Source of the DNA: an uncultured Eubacterium sp.
Lineage (GTDB): Bacteria; Bacillota; Clostridia; Lachnospirales; Lachnospiraceae
Reading direction: 5' to 3'
Length of the DNA: 64,000 bases
Assembly: GCA_910584245.1 (NCBI GenBank)
Contig: CAJTZF010000010.1
Location: 1 to 64,000, forward strand
The notes under the pieces are model-generated. The model ran no database searches, had not been told where the DNA came from, and saw nothing but the letters and a program-made list of their open reading frames with translations. Positions 54,049 to 62,044 of this stretch are shown here, in pieces. Position 1 is the first letter of the stretch; every line of letters starts with the position of its first letter. The position numbers were made by a program, and so were the translations under genes.

Positions 54049-54102
54049 ACGATTTCCTCCTCTCAGTGTTAGTATACTTGGTGTGCCGTTAAAATGGGTT
54101 GG

Positions 54103-54115
54103 TTTACAGTGTAAA
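54103..54115. promoter_or_regulatory. BlaI-type operator at the AT3/SGNH promoter
   Basis: TTTACA-G-TGTAAA is a perfect dyad and matches the TACA..TGTA half-sites bound by BlaI/MecI repressors. It covers the predicted minus-strand start near 54112. Confidence 0.75.
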
Positions 54116-54118
54116 ATA

Positions 54119-54147
54119 AATATAACAGATCAGGTTTAATATGTCAA
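54119..54147 (-). promoter_or_regulatory. Promoter of the AT3/SGNH operon
   Basis: On the minus strand TTGACA (plus 54142-54147), a 17-base spacer and TATATT (plus 54119-54124) predict a start near 54112, giving a leader of about 64 bases to TTG 54048. Confidence 0.75.
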
Positions 54148-54167
54148 CCACTATTTTGTGAATTTTG

Positions 54168-54196
54168 TTGACAAGGGAAACCGGCTGTAATATAAT
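54168..54196 (+). promoter_or_regulatory. Promoter of the BlaI/BlaR1-like operon
   Basis: TTGACA at 54168-54173, exactly 17 bases, and TATAAT at 54191-54196: a consensus promoter, with start near 54203 inside the second operator. Confidence 0.85.
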
Positions 54197-54200
54197 ATGG

Positions 54201-54213
54201 TTTACAAAGTAAA
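54201..54213. promoter_or_regulatory. BlaI-type operator at the blaI-like promoter
   Basis: TTTAC-AAA-GTAAA is a dyad closely related to the operator at 54103; the context GGTTTACA then GTAAAATAAA is the same in both. It covers the predicted plus-strand start, so the repressor should control its own operon. Confidence 0.75.
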
Positions 54214-54241
54214 ATAAATGCGGAAACTGGAGGATAGCCAG

Positions 54242-54643
54242 ATGAAAAAAGAGATTCGCGTGACAAACAGTGAGTGGCATGTCATGAATTGCCTGTGGGA
54301 AGAATCGCCCCGTTCGCTGATGCAGATTGTCCCTCTTTTAAATGAGCGGGCTGGGTGGAGTAAGAGCACAAGCGCAACGATGGTTCGCCGAATGTCGGAA
54401 AAGGGGCTGATCGGCTATGAGGAGAAAGGGAAGACGAAGTATTTTTTTCCGAAAGTCAAGAAAGAAGATGTAGTAGTACAGGAAACGAGGGATTTTTTAA
54501 AGCGGATTTACGACGGCAGTATTGGCATGATGATGAGTGCACTCGTGAATCAAAATGATTTATCGAAAGAGGACATTAGGGAATTGCGGGAAATTTTAGA
54601 AGAGGCGGAGCAAAATGTGAAAGAGGATAACAAAAGAAAGTAG
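54242..54643 (+). CDS. BlaI/MecI-family repressor
   Basis: A 133-residue winged-helix protein (TNSEWHVMNCLWEESPRSLMQIV, WSKSTSATMVRRMSEKGLI, KTKYFFPKV) with the C-terminal dimer part FLKRIYDGSIGMMMSAL-VNQNDLS. The region that in staphylococcal BlaI holds the Asn-Phe cleavage site reads SAL-V here, so the inactivating cut, if any, must be elsewhere or by another rule. It is followed after 9 bases by the M56 sensor gene. ATG 54242 follows GGAGGAT; ATG 54218 is less well placed. Confidence 0.85.
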   Translation: MKKEIRVTNSEWHVMNCLWEESPRSLMQIVPLLNERAGWSKSTSATMVRRMSEKGLIGYEEKGKTKYFFPKVKKEDVVVQETRDFLKRIYDGSIGMMMSALVNQNDLSKEDIRELREILEEAEQNVKEDNKRK

Positions 54644-54652
54644 GTTGAAGCG

Positions 54653-56230
54653 ATGGTACGGTTTTTAGAATGGATGCTGGAATCTTCTCTTCTTGTGTTA
54701 ATTATATACGGCGTTCGGAAAATGTTTTCGGGAAAGGTGTCGTATGCTATGATTTATGCACTGTGGCTTTTAGTATTGCTGCGTTTTCTCGTGCCAGTGA
54801 ATTTCTTATCGACACCCGTCAGCGTGGCTAATATCGTTTCGCGCCATTTTTTTGTAAAAGAAATAGCGGATAGCAGGCCGGATAAGGGGAATGGAATCGT
54901 ACAAGGGAAAGAACAGCAGAGAAATCCAGAACAGGGCGGGACATATGAGCAAGGGCTCTCTTTTGGAGAACTGTCTGAACATAAATGTGTAGTAGAGGAT
55001 GCTAAGGGAGGGGCAGACGGCAGCGTTGACCGGACAGGCAAAGGGGAGCCCCGTAGGACGGAGCTTTTCCATACCGGTTTGGTTGCTGGTATTAACGGGA
55101 GCTGGTTTTTTGGCGCAGTCTGGATTGCCGGTTCGGTATCCCTTTTTCTTTTGATGATTATATCCAATGCGGGATTGGCGTGGAAGGTGAAACGGAACCG
55201 TGTGTTATATGGACAGAGAAAAGGTGTTGGGATATATACGGTTTCCGGGATTAAAAGTCCATGTCTGTATGGATTTATCCGGCCGGCAATTTATTTGCCA
55301 AATGGTCTTCTGGCGTCTGGCAGAGTGAACGAAGAGGATGTAAAGCAGATGATTACACATGAGTATGTACACTACCGGCATGGCGATCACATATGGGCGA
55401 TGCTACGTATGGTTCTTGTGTCCTTGTATTGGTTTCATCCGTTTTTGTGGTTGGCGGCATTGTGTTCCAAAAAGGATGCGGAGCTGTTCTGTGATGAATC
55501 GACGATTCAGCTGATCGGGGAGGAGAAAAGGTTTTATTATGGGGACATGCTAGTCCGCTTGGCTGGAGATCACGCACGGGGGGATTTCTTCTATTCGATG
55601 GTGCCGATGAGCAGGAAGGGAAGGGAGATGGCGACAAGAATCCGCGCGATCAGCCGGAGGAAAAGTTATGCGAAATGGATTTTGGTTCCCATGTGTGCGA
55701 TTTTAATTGCTGCGGCCAGTCTTACGTGCAGCACAGGCATTGGCCCGCTTGCCGGGGAAAAGGGGAAGACAAGGAGCACGTCAGTTAGTGGAAGTGCCGT
55801 CATGGATTTGCTTAGGTTTGGGAAGTACGTTCCCGGGATGTACCGCGTGAAGTATGCAAGTACGCCGGAGGAGGCGTTTGAAGCATATGTCCACATATTT
55901 ACCAATGCTGTAAATACAGGGGATGTTGGCAAGTTGCACGAGGTAATGGCAGAAGGCAGTGCAATCTATAAACAGCAGAATAATTTAGTGAAAAATTATT
56001 TTAAGCGAGGCATCCGTGAGAAAGTGAAAAAGGTATCTATTTCTTCTGTGAAAAACATAGACTCCAGTCATGCAGAAATTCAATCAAAAGAGAAAATAAA
56101 AGTATTTTATGCGGACGGGACTGCTAAAATAATTAAGCAGAAATATCGTTATATGTGTGAACAGTATACAGCAGGGGTCATGTCCCAGGAGCATCTGGCA
56201 TGGCGGCTTACGGATATGAAAGAAGTGTAA
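54653..56230 (+). CDS. BlaR1-like M56 membrane metalloprotease with unusual sensor domain
   Basis: A 525-residue membrane protein. The N-terminal M56 peptidase has several helices and the zinc motif H236-E237-x2-H240 in MITHEYVHYRHGD, with the second glutamate in AELFCDE. A final helix (about 342-360) leads to an extracellular part of about 165 residues. That part is not the penicillin-binding domain of BlaR1/MecR1: no SxxK or KTG motif is seen. It instead reads like a small NTF2-like domain (TPEEAFEAYVHIFTNAVNTG on). It should detect a signal outside and inactivate the BlaI-like repressor. Confidence 0.8.
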   Translation: MVRFLEWMLESSLLVLIIYGVRKMFSGKVSYAMIYALWLLVLLRFLVPVNFLSTPVSVANIVSRHFFVKEIADSRPDKGNGIVQGKEQQRNPEQGGTYEQGLSFGELSEHKCVVEDAKGGADGSVDRTGKGEPRRTELFHTGLVAGINGSWFFGAVWIAGSVSLFLLMIISNAGLAWKVKRNRVLYGQRKGVGIYTVSGIKSPCLYGFIRPAIYLPNGLLASGRVNEEDVKQMITHEYVHYRHGDHIWAMLRMVLVSLYWFHPFLWLAALCSKKDAELFCDESTIQLIGEEKRFYYGDMLVRLAGDHARGDFFYSMVPMSRKGREMATRIRAISRRKSYAKWILVPMCAILIAAASLTCSTGIGPLAGEKGKTRSTSVSGSAVMDLLRFGKYVPGMYRVKYASTPEEAFEAYVHIFTNAVNTGDVGKLHEVMAEGSAIYKQQNNLVKNYFKRGIREKVKKVSISSVKNIDSSHAEIQSKEKIKVFYADGTAKIIKQKYRYMCEQYTAGVMSQEHLAWRLTDMKEV

Positions 56231-56254
56231 GGACATTATTTCAAGCTTATTAAT

Positions 56255-56310
56255 AAAAAACAGACATATAAGAAACGGTGTAACATGAGGTTTCTTATAT
56301 GTCTGTTTTG
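56255..56310. terminator. Bidirectional terminator
   Basis: CAGACATATAAGAAAC at 56261-56276 pairs with GTTTCTTATATGTCTG at 56290-56305, with A-run before and T-run after. It serves both the M56 gene and the converging NlpC/P60 gene. Confidence 0.85.
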
Positions 56311-56337
56311 TTAAGTGGATGTAACGTTAGCTTTGCG

Positions 56338-57816
56338 TTATCCTACAATTCTTCGCGCACAGTAAGGGGTACGGTAATTCATGTTGCTTGTCGTAATACC
56401 AGTAGTTGGGTTACTTGCGTGAACAACCCTTCCGCCTCCGATGCATATAGCCACGTGGTTTACATGGCCGTTCTTTGCATAAAAGATCAAGTCCCCGGCC
56501 CTTGCGCTCGATACGCTGATTTTTTTGCCAACCCCGGACTGTTCGCCGGAGGTTCTTGGAAGACTGATTCCGAATTTACGGAATACAGCTTGAGAAAATC
56601 CAGAACAGTCGGTACCGTTTGTTAAGCTCGTGCCACCATAAACATATGGGTTACCAACAAACTGAAGCGCATAGGAAGCGATGGATGAACCATCTCCGCT
56701 GCCAATGACGGATCCAGAGGAGTTGGAACTGCTGCTTTCTCCGGATGAACTGCTACCTGAGTTTGAGCTGCCGGAGCTTGAACTGCTCGATTTGTTCGAT
56801 GAACTGCTCGAAGATGAATGATTCGACGAGCTGCTCGAATGGTTGCTGCTAGAACCAGAGCTTGAACTGCCGCTGGAACTACTACCAGAGCTTGAACTGC
56901 CGTTGGAACTACTACCTGAACTAGAACTGCTACTGGAAGCCTGCTGTGCTGCTGCTTCCCTTGCAGCGGCCTCTCTTGCTGCAGCAGCGGCGGCCGCCTC
57001 TGCTGCGGCTTTCTTTCTTGCTGCTTCCCGCTCTTCCTCAATAGACACGGCTTTTTTAAATTTAACGGTAATATCTACATATTCTTTTAATACAAATCCC
57101 TTTGTGTCACCGTCAACCATAATTTTTGCCCACTCTTTATCCTCGCGGAGAATCTCAAAACTCTCTTCGCCGGATACAAGAGTAAGGACGGCGCTGTCTG
57201 TACTTTTAGCCTCGCGCACTCTCAAGGTTTCCGTGTTGATCGTTGCCATTTTAGTGCCGAATTTGTCTACGAGTTTTTCAGCGCTGAAACCGATTGCCAG
57301 ATATTCGGATTTAATGTATCCCTCCACCTGGCCGGATGTGATTTGCACCCAGTCGCCAACGGTTTTTTGAATTCTGGCAGCGCTGCCGCGGTAAAGTTTG
57401 CCGACGATCTCACTGTCCGTATTCGGATGTTTTCGAACGTTGACATAATCTGCTGCAATGGAAATACCAATATTATCATATTCTGATGTTGGACTAGGTG
57501 TAGCTGTTGGTTCTGCCGGCGGGTCTGCGGAAACCGCATCACCTGAAACGGCGGGGGCATTCGGATCTGTCGTATCTCCAGCTGCGTTTGGGGCAGCTGT
57601 GGCAGGATCGTCTGGAAAAGCCACGATTGCCTCCGGGTCGGAAACGGCGTCCACCGATTGCGCGTCCACAAACTGCTGGAGTGTATATGACATACCAGCA
57701 AGCTCCGTCTCCGTGCACATGGTCGTAGTGAGAGCCGGCATATAGTTTCCAAAAAAGCCGACGGACAAGACAACGCCTGTGCCTAAGAATATTTTACATA
57801 TTCTTTTTTTTTGCAT
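56338..57816 (-). CDS. Secreted NlpC/P60 endopeptidase with SH3 domains
   Basis: A 492-residue wall hydrolase. Parts in order: signal peptide (1-29), acidic linker, two SH3 domains (about 115-180 and 190-255: DYVNVRKHPNTDSEIVG, ETLRVREAKSTDSAVL), an Ala/Glu/Arg-rich helix (about 258-292) and a Ser/Gly/Asn-rich linker (about 293-372). The NlpC/P60 domain follows (about 378-492) with Cys in NGTDCSGF and His in GHVNHVAICIG. It cuts peptide links in peptidoglycan. GGAGGGA precedes the ATG. Its own promoter is at 57922-57950. Confidence 0.9.
   Translation of the reverse strand: MQKKRICKIFLGTGVVLSVGFFGNYMPALTTTMCTETELAGMSYTLQQFVDAQSVDAVSDPEAIVAFPDDPATAAPNAAGDTTDPNAPAVSGDAVSADPPAEPTATPSPTSEYDNIGISIAADYVNVRKHPNTDSEIVGKLYRGSAARIQKTVGDWVQITSGQVEGYIKSEYLAIGFSAEKLVDKFGTKMATINTETLRVREAKSTDSAVLTLVSGEESFEILREDKEWAKIMVDGDTKGFVLKEYVDITVKFKKAVSIEEEREAARKKAAAEAAAAAAAREAAAREAAAQQASSSSSSSGSSSNGSSSSGSSSSGSSSSGSSSNHSSSSSNHSSSSSSSNKSSSSSSGSSNSGSSSSGESSSSNSSGSVIGSGDGSSIASYALQFVGNPYVYGGTSLTNGTDCSGFSQAVFRKFGISLPRTSGEQSGVGKKISVSSARAGDLIFYAKNGHVNHVAICIGGGRVVHASNPTTGITTSNMNYRTPYCARRIVG
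56700..56940 (-). repeat. Serine-rich repeat tract in the NlpC/P60 gene
   Basis: Many 15-30 base imperfect units (such as AGTAGTTCC/GGCAGTTCA on the coding strand) encode runs of Ser with Gly and Asn. It is a flexible wall-spanning linker and a probable site of length change by slippage. Confidence 0.75.
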
Positions 57817-57921
57817 GTTATTCCCTCCAAAATGTACTTCACTAAAAAGCGGTCTTTTGTAATGATTACAAACGTTTATAAAAATTACAAATATGTTACA
57901 AAAATATTACGCCACAATCTT

Positions 57922-57950
57922 AGTATACCAACAATGTGCCGTGTTGTCAA
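57922..57950 (-). promoter_or_regulatory. Promoter of the NlpC/P60 gene
   Basis: On the minus strand TTGACA (plus 57945-57950), 17 bases, TATACT (plus 57922-57927). The start near 57915 gives a leader of about 100 bases, which includes AT-rich TTTGTAAT repeats. Confidence 0.8.
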
Positions 57951-57988
57951 GACTGTGAAGTCTGAAATTATTTCCAGAGCGGCCAGGT

Positions 57989-58372
57989 TTAGTTTTGCTT
58001 TTCTACAATTGCTTCTATTTCAATAAGTACATCTTTGGGAAGTCGTGCAACTTCTACACATGAGCGTGCAGGAAAATCGGATGTAAAATATTTTGCGTAT
58101 ATTTCATTTATTTTCGTAAAGTCATCCATGTTTTTTATGTATACCGTTGTTTTAATCGTATGTTCCAGCTTCGCTCCAGATGCTTGAATCAGCGCGGCCA
58201 GATTGCTTAGCGCCTGCTCCGCCTGTTCTTCAATTCCACCGTTTACGAGTTCGCCGGTAGAAGGAACGATCGGGATCACACCGGATGTGAAGATCAAACC
58301 ATTTATTTCAATTGCCTGCGAGTATGGTCCGATCGCCGCCGGCGCCTTATCCGTTGAAATGATTTTTTTCAA
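57989..58372 (-). CDS. ridA: RidA/YjgF-family enamine deaminase
   Basis: A 127-residue protein with KAPAAIGPYSQAIEINGLIFTSG, a conserved Arg in ARSCVEVARLP and the closing IEIEAIVEK. It removes reactive enamine and imine products from PLP enzymes. The start is TTG at 58372: AAGGAGG lies 8 bases before it, while an upstream TTG in the same frame overlaps that site. Members are usually 125-130 residues, which fits. Confidence 0.92.
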   Translation of the reverse strand: MKKIISTDKAPAAIGPYSQAIEINGLIFTSGVIPIVPSTGELVNGGIEEQAEQALSNLAALIQASGAKLEHTIKTTVYIKNMDDFTKINEIYAKYFTSDFPARSCVEVARLPKDVLIEIEAIVEKQN

Positions 58373-58494
58373 TGCAAATACCTCCTTTTTCAATTTAGTA
58401 TTACAATAATACCACTATCGAATCCGATCTCTCAATGATATATTTAGCAAATAAATTGATTTATTTTGCATAACACGGGAAAAATGTATAAGAC

Positions 58495-58523
58495 TTGCTT
58501 TGTTTTCAAACATTGTATATAAT
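58495..58523 (+). promoter_or_regulatory. Promoter of the copper ATPase gene
   Basis: TTGCTT at 58495-58500, 17 bases, TATAAT at 58518-58523. The start near 58530 leaves a leader of about 48 bases to the GGAGGGAGG site. Confidence 0.7.
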
Positions 58524-58577
58524 ATTAGGATGAAAAAAATAGTAATATGATAATCGGAGGGAGGTGCCATTAGAGTT

Positions 58578-61106
58578 ATGGAACAGTATCAGGTGACTGG
58601 AATGAGTTGTGCAGCGTGCAGCGCACGCGTGGAGAAGGCGGTTTCTAAAGTACCTGGCGTGGAATCGGTATCCGTCAGCCTGCTCACAAATTCTATGGGA
58701 GTAGAGGGGACGGCGGAGACGCAGTGCATATTGAAGGCAGTAGAGGATGCGGGGTATCATGCGGAGCCAAAAAATTCCAGTGCAGAGGAAGGGAGCCGGG
58801 TTTCCGGGGGCCGGGCGGCTGGATCAGCGGAGGCACTGGAAGACCATGATACGCCGAAGCTGCGGGCGAGGCTGATTGCTTCGGTTGTATTTCTTTCTAT
58901 TTTAATGTATATTTCTATGGGAAATATGATGTGGGGGTGGTATCTTCCGGAAGTGCTGGCGGGCAATCATATGGCATTGGGACTGGTCCAGCTTTTGCTG
59001 ACGACGGTTATTATGGTAATAAACCAGCGCTTTTTTATTAGCGGCTTCCGGGGACTTATGCATCGGGCGCCCAATATGGACACCCTGGTGGCGTTAGGGG
59101 CGGGGGCGGCTTACATTTATAGTCTGTATGCGCTGTTTGGTATGTGCTATGCACTGGCGGCGGCAGATCTTTCGGAGATGCACCGGTATATGCATGAACT
59201 GTATTTTGAATCGGCTGCCACTATACTTACTTTGATAACTGTAGGAAAAATGCTGGAGGCGCGGTCGAAGGGGCGGACTACGGATGCGCTTAAAAGTTTG
59301 ATGCGGCTGGCCCCGCAGCGGGCGGTGTTGCTCGTGGATGGCGTGGAAAAAGAGGTGCCTGTCGCCCAGGTAAAGAAAGGCGATATTTTTGTTGTGCGGC
59401 CTGGGGAGAGCATTCCTGTCGACGGGACCGTTCTGGAGGGCAGTGGGTCGGTGAATGAGGCGGCCCTTACGGGAGAGAGCGTGCCAGTAGACAAAATAGA
59501 AGGAGATGTGGTTTCCGCGGCGACAATAAACCAGGATGGCTTTCTGACGTGCCGGGCAGACCGTGTGGGAGAGGATACGACCCTTTCCCAGATCATACAG
59601 ATGGTGAGCGACGCAGCGGCAACAAAGGCGCCGATTGCGAAAGTGGCAGACCGGGTTTCCGGTGTATTTGTGCCGATTGTTATTGCGGTTGCAGCGGTGA
59701 CGATAGTGGTATGGATTTTAGCGGGACAAAATTTCGGATACGCGTTGGCGCGCGGGATTTCCGTGCTTGTGATCAGTTGTCCATGCGCGCTTGGACTGGC
59801 GACACCAGTAGCGATTATGGTTGGAAACGGAATGGGGGCCAAAAACGGCATTTTGTTTAAGACGGCAGTTTCGCTGGAGGAAACCGGTAAGGCGCAGATT
59901 GCCGTGTTGGACAAGACGGGGACTATTACACTGGGAGAACCGAAAGTTACGGACGTGATCGCGGCGCCGGGCGCCTCGGAGGAAGAGCTGTTGCGCACTG
60001 CCTATGCCCTTGAATCCAAGAGTGAGCACCCATTGGCAAAAGCGGTGGTGGAGTATGGAAACAGTCGTGGTATCCAGGCGGAACCTGTCAAAGAATTTAA
60101 AGCCATTTCGGGAAATGGGCTGACAGGAATTTCCGGGCCGGACCGGATTACGGGAGGGAAGCAGCAATACATTGAGGAGCAGGCGGATATTCCGCAGGCG
60201 ATCCTTGAGACGGGTGCAAGGCTTTCCAGTGAAGGAAAGACGCCGCTGTATTTTGCAAGAAATAGTTCGCTTCTCGGCTGTATCACGGTAGCGGATGTCA
60301 TTAAGGAGGACAGTCCCCAGGCGATACAGGAATTGAAGAACATGGGTATCCAGGTTGTCATGCTGACAGGAGATAATCAGAAAACGGCGGAGGCCATTGG
60401 CAGGCAGGCGGGTGTGGACGAAGTAATTGCCGGGGTGTTGCCGGACGGCAAGGAAGAGCAGGTCCGGAAGTTTGCAACACGGGGAAAAGTGATTATGGTA
60501 GGGGATGGCATCAACGATGCGCCGGCGCTTACAAGGGCGAATATCGGCATCGCGATTGGTGCAGGCACGGATGTGGCGGTCGATGCGGCGGACGTGGTGT
60601 TGATGAAGAGCCGGCTGTCGGACGTTCCGGCGGCGATACGGCTAAGCCGCGGGGTGCTGAAAAATATCCATGAAAATCTATTTTGGGCATTTATTTATAA
60701 TGTGATTGGAATTCCGCTGGCAGCGGGGATCTGGATTCCCCTGTTCGGCTGGCAGTTAAACCCGATGTTTGGGGCGGCGGCAATGGGCTTGTCCAGCTTT
60801 TGTGTTGTGAGTAATGCCCTGCGCCTGAACCTGTTGGATCTGCATAGCGCAAAAAAAGCGCGCGTGCGAAGAAAAAAAGAAAAGGAGATAAAGAGAATGA
60901 AAAAGACGTTGAAAATTGACGGAATGATGTGCGGGCACTGCGAGGCGCGAGTGAAAAAATGTTTAGAGGCGCTGGACGGTGTTGAGAGTGCGGCTGTAAG
61001 CCATGAGAGCGGTACGGCGGAAGTGACTCTGGCGGCAGATGTGCCGGATGAGGTTCTCAAAAAGGCTGTGGAGGACCAGGACTATCAGGTGACAGGAATC
61101 GAGTAG
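58578..61106 (+). CDS. copA: Copper-transporting P1B ATPase with N- and C-terminal HMA domains
   Basis: An 842-residue membrane pump for Cu(I). The N-terminal HMA metal-binding domain has GMSCAACSARVEK (Cys11, Cys14). The ion-binding CPC is at Cys401-Pro-Cys403 (SCPCALGLATP), with the phosphorylated Asp445 in DKTGT, HP in SEHPLAKA and GDGINDAPAL. After the last helices a basic linker leads to a second HMA domain (about 775-842, GMMCGHCEARVKKC) that looks like a CopZ chaperone fused on. An internal ATG at 60897 with AAAGGAGA upstream could also make that domain by itself. Confidence 0.94.
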   Translation: MEQYQVTGMSCAACSARVEKAVSKVPGVESVSVSLLTNSMGVEGTAETQCILKAVEDAGYHAEPKNSSAEEGSRVSGGRAAGSAEALEDHDTPKLRARLIASVVFLSILMYISMGNMMWGWYLPEVLAGNHMALGLVQLLLTTVIMVINQRFFISGFRGLMHRAPNMDTLVALGAGAAYIYSLYALFGMCYALAAADLSEMHRYMHELYFESAATILTLITVGKMLEARSKGRTTDALKSLMRLAPQRAVLLVDGVEKEVPVAQVKKGDIFVVRPGESIPVDGTVLEGSGSVNEAALTGESVPVDKIEGDVVSAATINQDGFLTCRADRVGEDTTLSQIIQMVSDAAATKAPIAKVADRVSGVFVPIVIAVAAVTIVVWILAGQNFGYALARGISVLVISCPCALGLATPVAIMVGNGMGAKNGILFKTAVSLEETGKAQIAVLDKTGTITLGEPKVTDVIAAPGASEEELLRTAYALESKSEHPLAKAVVEYGNSRGIQAEPVKEFKAISGNGLTGISGPDRITGGKQQYIEEQADIPQAILETGARLSSEGKTPLYFARNSSLLGCITVADVIKEDSPQAIQELKNMGIQVVMLTGDNQKTAEAIGRQAGVDEVIAGVLPDGKEEQVRKFATRGKVIMVGDGINDAPALTRANIGIAIGAGTDVAVDAADVVLMKSRLSDVPAAIRLSRGVLKNIHENLFWAFIYNVIGIPLAAGIWIPLFGWQLNPMFGAAAMGLSSFCVVSNALRLNLLDLHSAKKARVRRKKEKEIKRMKKTLKIDGMMCGHCEARVKKCLEALDGVESAAVSHESGTAEVTLAADVPDEVLKKAVEDQDYQVTGIE
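60897..61106 (+). CDS. Possible internally started CopZ-like chaperone (same frame as copA)
   Basis: AAAGGAGA at 60881-60888 is 8 bases before ATG 60897, which begins the 69-residue C-terminal HMA domain (KKTLKIDGMMCGHCEARVKKC) exactly at its first residues. The spacing and the match between start and domain edge suggest that ribosomes may initiate here and give a free CopZ-size protein besides the fused form. E. coli makes a similar product from copA by frameshifting. Not shown by sequence alone. Confidence 0.45.
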   Translation: MKKTLKIDGMMCGHCEARVKKCLEALDGVESAAVSHESGTAEVTLAADVPDEVLKKAVEDQDYQVTGIE

Positions 61107-61130
61107 AGGATGATAGATTCTATGCACGGC

Positions 61131-61180
61131 AAAAGAACCGCACCCCTGTAAGAAACGAAACACAGGGGTGCGGTTCTTTT
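61131..61180. terminator. Bidirectional terminator
   Basis: AAAAGAACCGCACCCCTGT at 61131-61149 pairs with ACAGGGGTGCGGTTCTTTT at 61162-61180, an almost perfect 19-base stem with A-run and T-run. It ends both copA and the converging Ig-like gene. Confidence 0.9.
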
Positions 61181-61201
61181 GTATAGAGACCGGGTAAATG
61201 T

Positions 61202-61840
61202 TTATTCTTCTGGTTCTGGCTCCTCAGAAAGAGGCGCCTCGTGGACGTAGACGTCACATTTCACTTTCTGCCCGCTGGATAGCAGCGTAGCCGTGAGTGT
61301 TGCATGCCCTGGGGCGATTGCGGTTATAATACCCTTGGAATTTACGGTAACCACATCGTTGTTGGACGATTTGAACAGCGGAAGTTCCTGTGAGAGATTT
61401 GGCTTAATAAGAACAGATAGCTTCATCGTATCGGAAACATTCAGGTGGATTTTCCGTTGGGCGAATTTGATACTGACCGCCAGAGGCGCCACACGGATCG
61501 TTGTTTTCAACGTGCGTACAAGCTTCGATTTCCGGTTATATATGTGGGCGCGCACGCAAGTGGTTCCAATATTCGCCGCTGTTACTACGGCAGATTTACC
61601 ATTTGAAGCGTTTTCTTTGACAGACACAATGTTTGGGTCGTCAGAGACAAAATTCACCGTTTGCTTCTTTTTCGAATTGTATATTCTAAGCGTATAGGTG
61701 TCATTTTTCGTGAGCGTCAGCTTTTTAATATTGAGCTTTGTCTTTTTTGGTGCACAGTTCCCTGTGGCAGACTGGGAAGTAATTGCCACAGCAAAAGCAA
61801 AAAAACAAAAAAGCATAAGGTAAAATAGTCTGTTTTTCAT
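61202..61840 (-). CDS. Secreted protein with two Big2-like Ig domains
   Basis: A 212-residue exported protein: signal peptide (about 1-24, ending near SQSAT-GN), then two immunoglobulin-like repeats of the Big2 type (about 33-115 and 118-200), the second with SSNNDVVTVNSKGIITAIAPGHATLTA. An acidic tail EEPEPEE closes it. No catalytic part. Likely a surface adhesin or wall-associated domain protein. ATG 61840 follows AAAGGT; an upstream TTG at 61858 is less likely. Confidence 0.8.
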   Translation of the reverse strand: MKNRLFYLMLFCFFAFAVAITSQSATGNCAPKKTKLNIKKLTLTKNDTYTLRIYNSKKKQTVNFVSDDPNIVSVKENASNGKSAVVTAANIGTTCVRAHIYNRKSKLVRTLKTTIRVAPLAVSIKFAQRKIHLNVSDTMKLSVLIKPNLSQELPLFKSSNNDVVTVNSKGIITAIAPGHATLTATLLSSGQKVKCDVYVHEAPLSEEPEPEE

Positions 61841-62044
61841 ATAGATCCGACCTTTCAAACGTAAAAAACAATTTACTTTTATGGGATGAGTGTATCAAAA
61901 GGCTGTGGCATAAAAATGTCATCACCTTTGCATCACCGGGTCGTGGCGCCAGGATTTCCAGTGAATTGGAAATTGTCACAAAAAAAACATAAATTTTCGT
62001 TATAAATAGTGAATAGGAAGACTTGAATGAAAGGGGAGCTGACA

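Noticed and set aside
54242..56230. Beta-lactam resistance regulation (blaI/blaR1)
   Set aside because: No beta-lactamase or PBP2a gene is nearby and the sensor lacks a penicillin-binding domain.
56700..56940. Short repeated units that at first recall a CRISPR array
   Set aside because: Units are irregular, without constant repeats or unique spacers, and lie in frame in a coding sequence.
56843..57370. 175-codon plus-strand frame with Leu/Glu/Pro repeats
   Set aside because: It is the antisense reading of the Ser-rich repeat of the NlpC/P60 gene; low-complexity repeats explain the open frame.
58500..58530. CopY/CsoR operator at the copA promoter
   Set aside because: ACATTGTA near 58510 is only a partial match to TACANNTGTA and has no second half-site.
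59147..59998. 283-codon open frame on the minus strand inside copA
   Set aside because: It is a shadow of the copA coding sequence, with no ribosome site and no protein-like motifs; copA has all its catalytic motifs in the other strand.
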